Positions 20,429 through 23,828 of a stretch of DNA of 23,828 bases are shown here, piece after piece. Positions within the stretch are counted from its first letter, which is position 1, and the number at the start of each line of letters is the position of its first letter. The notes beneath the pieces are model-generated. The model was not told the DNA's origin. It did no database searches and saw only the letters and a list, made by a program, of their open reading frames with translations. The DNA is from Elysia marginata (taxonomy: Eukaryota; Mollusca; Gastropoda; Plakobranchidae): contig BMAT01010806.1 of NCBI GenBank assembly GCA_019649035.1, positions 383,660-407,487 of the forward strand, given 5' to 3'. Made by a program: the position numbers and the translations under genes.

Positions 20429-20505
20429 ATAGTAGTAGGAGTAGTAGTAGGAGTAGGAGTGGGAGTAGCAGTAGTAGCACTAGTAGTAGTAGCAGCAGTA
20501 AAAAT
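20044..20505 (+). repeat. Large imperfect (AGT)n microsatellite block
   Basis: About 460 bp of AGT units with interruptions. The purest part is about 20373-20427. Long poly-Ser, poly-Val, poly-Leu and poly-Thr frames in this area are by-products. The block lies about 210 bp from the donor of the 98-bp exon. Confidence 0.95.
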
Positions 20506-20715
20506 ATTAACAATAAAAACTTCACCGCTATTTTTGTTATGATTAAACATATTATGGCATTGATATCGATTTTAAGTCATTTGATGTATATAGGCAAAAA
20601 CAATGTCTGCGCAAAAGCTATTAGGCTTTTATTTTAGCAGGCTTAGGTCAATAATAAGTTTGGCTTTATCAAATGGACTTCCTTGTTTCGCTAATACTAG
20701 ATCTGAACAGCTTAC

Positions 20716-20813
20716 CTGATGCCCAATGTTTATGGCCTGGTTGTCGTTTGTTGACAGGTATTGACCGTTACCGGATATTGTCGCTTGGGTGGGCAGGGCT
20801 GCGGATAGGCTGT
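20716..20813 (-). CDS. Penultimate visible exon of the G/Q/S-rich repeat protein
   Basis: This 98-bp exon lies between a strong acceptor (ggccctacag|ACAGCC, with a T-rich tract upstream) and a consensus donor (CATCAG|GTAAGC). It is phase 1 at the start and phase 0 at the end. The only frame open across it reads SLSAALPTQATISGNGQYLS, then TNDNQAINIGHQ, and continues into the next exon (GDTRTQYQ) across a 3.8-kb intron. It shares the Gln/Ser/Thr/Asn-rich character and a GNGQY motif with the terminal exon. An in-frame TAA upstream of the acceptor shows that this is not the first exon. The exon with the start codon and any signal peptide was not found. Confidence 0.65.
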
Positions 20814-22284
20814 CTGTAGGGCCAACAGGCCGTAAACAAACAAAAGCAAACGATTAATTTTAATAGTGTCAACCCTAAATGGGCATAATTTATAGAGGAG
20901 GAAAAAAGGGGTTTGAGGTTTTTGCCACAAATGCCATTTTTACATTTTTGGATTTTTTCTAATCCAAGCAATTTTTTTCTATTCCGAAAGAAAGTTATTA
21001 AAACCAAGTCCACAGCTGTAAAATAATAGGATATAATTTTAAAAAGTGACACATTTTTACAGGTTTTGAAATAGACATTAAAAAAATGTCTCTCTTTGCT
21101 TTGAAACTCTTCAAACTTTGTTGCTTTTACCTTTAAGTTCAATGTGGTAGCCTAGATTGAGAGTTACATGGGTTATAGGAAATTAGCAGTAAACTGGAGT
21201 GAAATATAAGCGCTAAATTAAAGAAAATGATTTGATCGTTTGTAAGAATGATATGAGCTGATAAATAGACGGTTAAGGGAAGTAAGAGCGACGCGATGAA
21301 GCTTAAAAGTAAAACAGATTAGTTCCCTTGACACATAGAGAGTTTTTTTTTTAGGTGGGGGAGGGGGGGGGGGGTTAGTGCTTGGCATTCGTACATTTGC
21401 ACAGGTGCTTGTGGGTGAATATGATATAAAATCTTAAAATGGTGTACCTGGTTCAGTGTAAAACGAAAAGGCAATGTGTTTTTTTAATAATTGTTTTGTT
21501 ACCTATAACAACTGTCATTTTCTAAAGCAGCAAACTGATTTATCTAACAATGCACCGAGATTTTCTATCCGTTTTATTCAATGTAATAGAGCCTAGCAAA
21601 TACTTTTTGTAAGCGCGGCTACGTTAAAAATATAAAGGTAGTAAAGTCCATTAATAATTATAATTATTTTCCTTGTAAGATTATTCTAATCCACTTACTC
21701 GAGTAGGTCTTTTATTCCACTATGAATTGTCTGTATCTTTAATTTATTTGTGCATTGATTATACCTTTCGTCGTGACATAAATTTTGATGCGTTTGCCGA
21801 GCGAACAACGATAAATATTGTAAGAAGAACATACAAATTTTGAGATCGGCTTTGGCTGCAAGAGATCTAAAATGAACCGAGGTGATTTAGACATTCCATT
21901 AACACTTGAGGCCTATTTTAAGGAGTTGATACTAGGCCAGAGATAGATAAATAGTTATTTGCTTTTAATCATAGGTCGATAGTTACAACTACGTATAACC
22001 TTATTCATCATGATTTGTCCCGTAATTCAAAACTGCAACATTCATATTGAAGGAATAACTTTGTATTCTCAGTTCCCTGACTGCATGCTTGGTACAGGGT
22101 TTTTTTCTGCTACTCTAACAAGTCACTTTACCAAACGTACCCTATCAATACTGCTAGTTGAGCACTAACAAGCCATAAGGGGCGGTTGGTCGTGGTTTTA
22201 GCCCCAGCAATTCATCTAGATCTATTTTCCTTGTCATATCTAGAACAACACTTCTGCTCCCTTAGCCTACAGCTGAGATGAAGC
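20814..22284. other. Upstream of the 98-bp exon; no exon confirmed
   Basis: AT-rich sequence, with a G-rich run at 21354-21374. A possible mini-exon on the minus strand (ATGACAGTTGTTATAG|GTAACA near 21516-21531) has the phase required by the 98-bp exon but encodes no signal peptide, so I do not accept it as exon 1. Confidence 0.4.
21354..21374 (+). repeat. G-rich tract (GGTGGGGGAGGG...)
   Basis: A G-rich run ending in 12 consecutive G. It could form a G-quadruplex and is indel-prone. Confidence 0.8.
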
Positions 22285-22570
22285 AATCAAGTTGTATAAG
22301 AGAGGCTTTGCGCCTGTTCAGGCCTGGGCAAACTTCATGTTTCTGGTCCCTGGTGAAGTAACCGCCTGTCTCCGCGCTAATCCCAGACATGTGGGCCTGG
22401 CCTGGACTTGTGACTTGCGCCTGTCACTTATCTCCTTCCTGACTCTCCTCAACCTGGTAAGGCTGACCGTCCCTGCATCATTTGTCGTCATCCTGGCTCT
22501 GCTAAACTGACGTCAAGGTCTAGCTCCAGGCCAGTTCTCTATGAACTGCACCAGCTTGAGGGGTTTTCAG
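22285..22570. other. GC-rich island of unknown nature
   Basis: This stretch is clearly richer in G and C than its surroundings. Short open frames exist on both strands: a 72-codon + frame at 22292-22510, and a 57-codon ATG frame on the minus strand starting near 22490. Neither resembles a known family. It may be a promoter or 5' untranslated exon of the minus-strand repeat-protein gene, or part of a dispersed repeat. Confidence 0.4.
22508..22515. promoter_or_regulatory. Perfect palindromic CRE site
   Basis: TGACGTCA is the full consensus for CREB/ATF binding and lies in the GC-rich island. A single 8-bp site can occur by chance. Its location upstream of the minus-strand gene makes a promoter role possible but unproven. 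Confidence 0.3.
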
Positions 22571-23337
22571 AAATGATTGTCATGCAACCAGTTCATATGT
22601 TAAACCTCAAGAAAACAAACTATTAGAACATTGAAAATGTTTTTCTTACACATGTACATTCTTTTGAGTTCACCTGTGGGTCATTTTTTCATTTTTAGTT
22701 TTAACATTTGGATTTTTGCCGAAATATAGTTTAACCTTTATCATCAGCATAAAAATGCTCAATATCGAACAAAATAAAGATAAAAAGATGACACTTCATA
22801 GAATTTCAATAACTTTGATAAAAATGGCTGGCTTGTTAAGAAGAATTATATTGTAAGATTTTGATATTTTACAAAATCAATGCGTTAGTTGTTCTGACAA
22901 AACAAAACTTAAAATCGTTAAGTTATCATGACTTAATGGCAAGAAATTACAAATCTGATTCTTTGAAATTTAAAAGCCTATGCAAAAAGAAAGGAAAATC
23001 AACTAGTAAAAGTGGGATTTGTTTATATTAAAATTGCTCTCATTCGACTTACTTACACTGGCCGCCAACGAGATGGTCCAAGAAGATTATTTGTCAGTCA
23101 GTGCGTTAGTGCGTTAAACGTCTTCTAAGTTGAGTTTACAGTTTTGCCATGCAAACACAAAAGCAGTTTAAAAATATTGAAGAAAATCCTGAGTTATGAC
23201 ATGTTCTGATTTCCTTTTTTTAATAAGTAATGACAGGTTGTCTAAGTGTTTATGCAGCTATGGTTGTTTGGTGTGGGGCAAAATATTATGAGGAAAAGAT
23301 AAAAGTTTACCAATAAATTGTGAAATAAATCAAAATA
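22571..23337. other. No recognisable gene
   Basis: AT-rich sequence. A consensus donor on the minus strand (GGCCAGT|GTAAGTAAGT, intron from about 23058) has no matching open exon. GTGCGTTA is tandemly repeated at 23101-23116. Confidence 0.4.
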
Positions 23338-23655
23338 GCGTTTTTCTGTTGCGCCCAATCAATTAAAATGGTCTTAGCTCTTTACACGGGTAGCCCAATA
23401 TTCCATTACCAACCAGAGTACCTTCTAAACTCACCGCGGAGCAGCAACCAATACACATGAAGTATACAGACAAGATCTTTCCCTGCCCTTGGTCATGAAG
23501 GCTACTCATTTAACCTCTGAAAGCGGCGACGAAATGTGTGTAAATAGAAAATATTTTCTCAAGGACTGAACGCCAACCTGCCGTACCATAAACTCAACCC
23601 GCGGACCTTTCGGTGCGAAAACCGAGTATCTACCAGAAGACCACGACGCGAGTAA
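23338..23655 (-). mobile_element. tRNA-derived SINE, near full length
   Basis: The minus-strand head has an A box (TGGTCTTCTGGTAGATAC, + strand about 23627-23644) and, at normal spacing, a slightly damaged B box (GCGGGTTGAGTTT, + strand 23590-23602). The 3' end carries GTGTAAAGAGCTAAGACC and GATTGGGCGCAACAG. These resemble the GTGTAAAGCGCTTTGAG...GGCGCTATA tail seen in many invertebrate SINEs. The total is about 318 bp. No target-site duplication was identified. Confidence 0.65.
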
Positions 23656-23777
23656 GAACTGAATGAGAAGACTTATCCAGGCAAAAGGGTAACGGACGAA
23701 CCCAAACAATAAGAAAGAATCAAGCGCAGGGAAACATCCGCGAGACTTAGGAAACAGGATAGAACAGTACTCACAGA

Positions 23778-23794
23778 GATAGATAGATAGAGAT

Positions 23795-23828
<34 letters not shown>
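23778..23828 (+). repeat. (GATA)/(GA)n microsatellite at window edge
   Basis: GATAGATAGATAGAGATAG followed by a pure GA run that continues to the window end. Confidence 0.95.

Larger units (their letters stand above)
16905..20715 (-). other. Intron of the G/Q/S-rich repeat gene
   Basis: This 3811-bp intron begins GTAAGC and ends CAG. It contains a SINE (16985-17165), a decayed LINE fragment (19251-19600) and large trinucleotide repeats (19954-20505). The stretch 17180-19250 is AT-rich. It has an imperfect inverted repeat around CTAGACCTA/TAGGTCTAG (18468-18506) and a 12-bp inverted pair at 18017-18028/18136-18147. An 82-codon + strand ORF at 17823-18071 with one hydrophobic stretch is unrecognised and is probably chance. 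Confidence 0.6.

Noticed and set aside
20292..20637. Poly-Ser, poly-Val, poly-Leu and poly-Thr ORFs
   Set aside because: By-products of the (AGT)n microsatellite in several frames.
21516..21531. Mini-exon with ATG and correct phase for the 98-bp exon
   Set aside because: Only five codons and no signal peptide. Phase agreement alone has a one-in-three chance.
1..23828. CRISPR arrays, bacterial operons, riboswitches, attachment sites
   Set aside because: The DNA is clearly eukaryotic (spliced exons, microsatellites, SINEs/LINEs). The only regular repeats are simple repeats and the in-frame 30-bp protein repeat.

Overview
This window is AT-rich animal genomic DNA. It has intron-containing genes with GT-AG splice sites, abundant di-, tri- and tetranucleotide microsatellites, tRNA-derived SINEs, decayed non-LTR and Penelope-like retroelement fragments, and a 168-base run of N (an assembly gap). 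Together with a neuropeptide-receptor-like GPCR and a G/Q/S-rich repeat protein, this suggests a marine invertebrate, most likely a mollusc (perhaps a gastropod). That placement is inference, because no conserved housekeeping gene is present to anchor it.

Region 1-7236 (minus strand) holds the first part of a class A GPCR gene. Exon 1 (6761-7224) has the start codon, a long N-terminus and TM1. Exon 2 (5416-5568) has TM2. Exon 3 (586-702) has TM3 and an ERY motif. All three exons join in phase 2. The rest of the receptor (TM4-TM7) lies beyond base 1. Intron 2 (703-5415) holds a LINE 3' end with a (CAT)n tail, a TA-flanked MITE and a decayed reverse transcriptase of probable Penelope-like type.

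Region 7237-15938 has no confident gene. It contains a 50-bp tandem duplication, one weak candidate for a short secreted peptide or first exon (9139-9261, minus), microsatellites, the N gap, and several related copies of a roughly 110-bp inverted-repeat element. The clearest copies are at 7426-7535 and 14933-15044, with weaker ones near 10425 and 11590.

Region 15939-20813 (minus strand) holds the last two visible exons of a second gene: 20716-20813 and the 966-bp terminal exon 15939-16904. The product is a cysteine-free G/Q/S-rich protein with seven exact-length 10-residue repeats of GQFSQ type. Its 3.8-kb intron contains a SINE, a decayed CR1/jockey-like reverse transcriptase fragment and a very large (TTA)/(AGT) microsatellite block. 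The first exon was not found.

Region 20814-23828 contains a GC-rich island with a perfect CRE site (22508-22515), a second tRNA-derived SINE (23338-23655) and a terminal (GATA)/(GA) microsatellite. The two genes share a strand but show no operon-like or functional link. The most novel elements are the GQFSQ repeat protein, the receptor's unusual key residues and the local MITE family.
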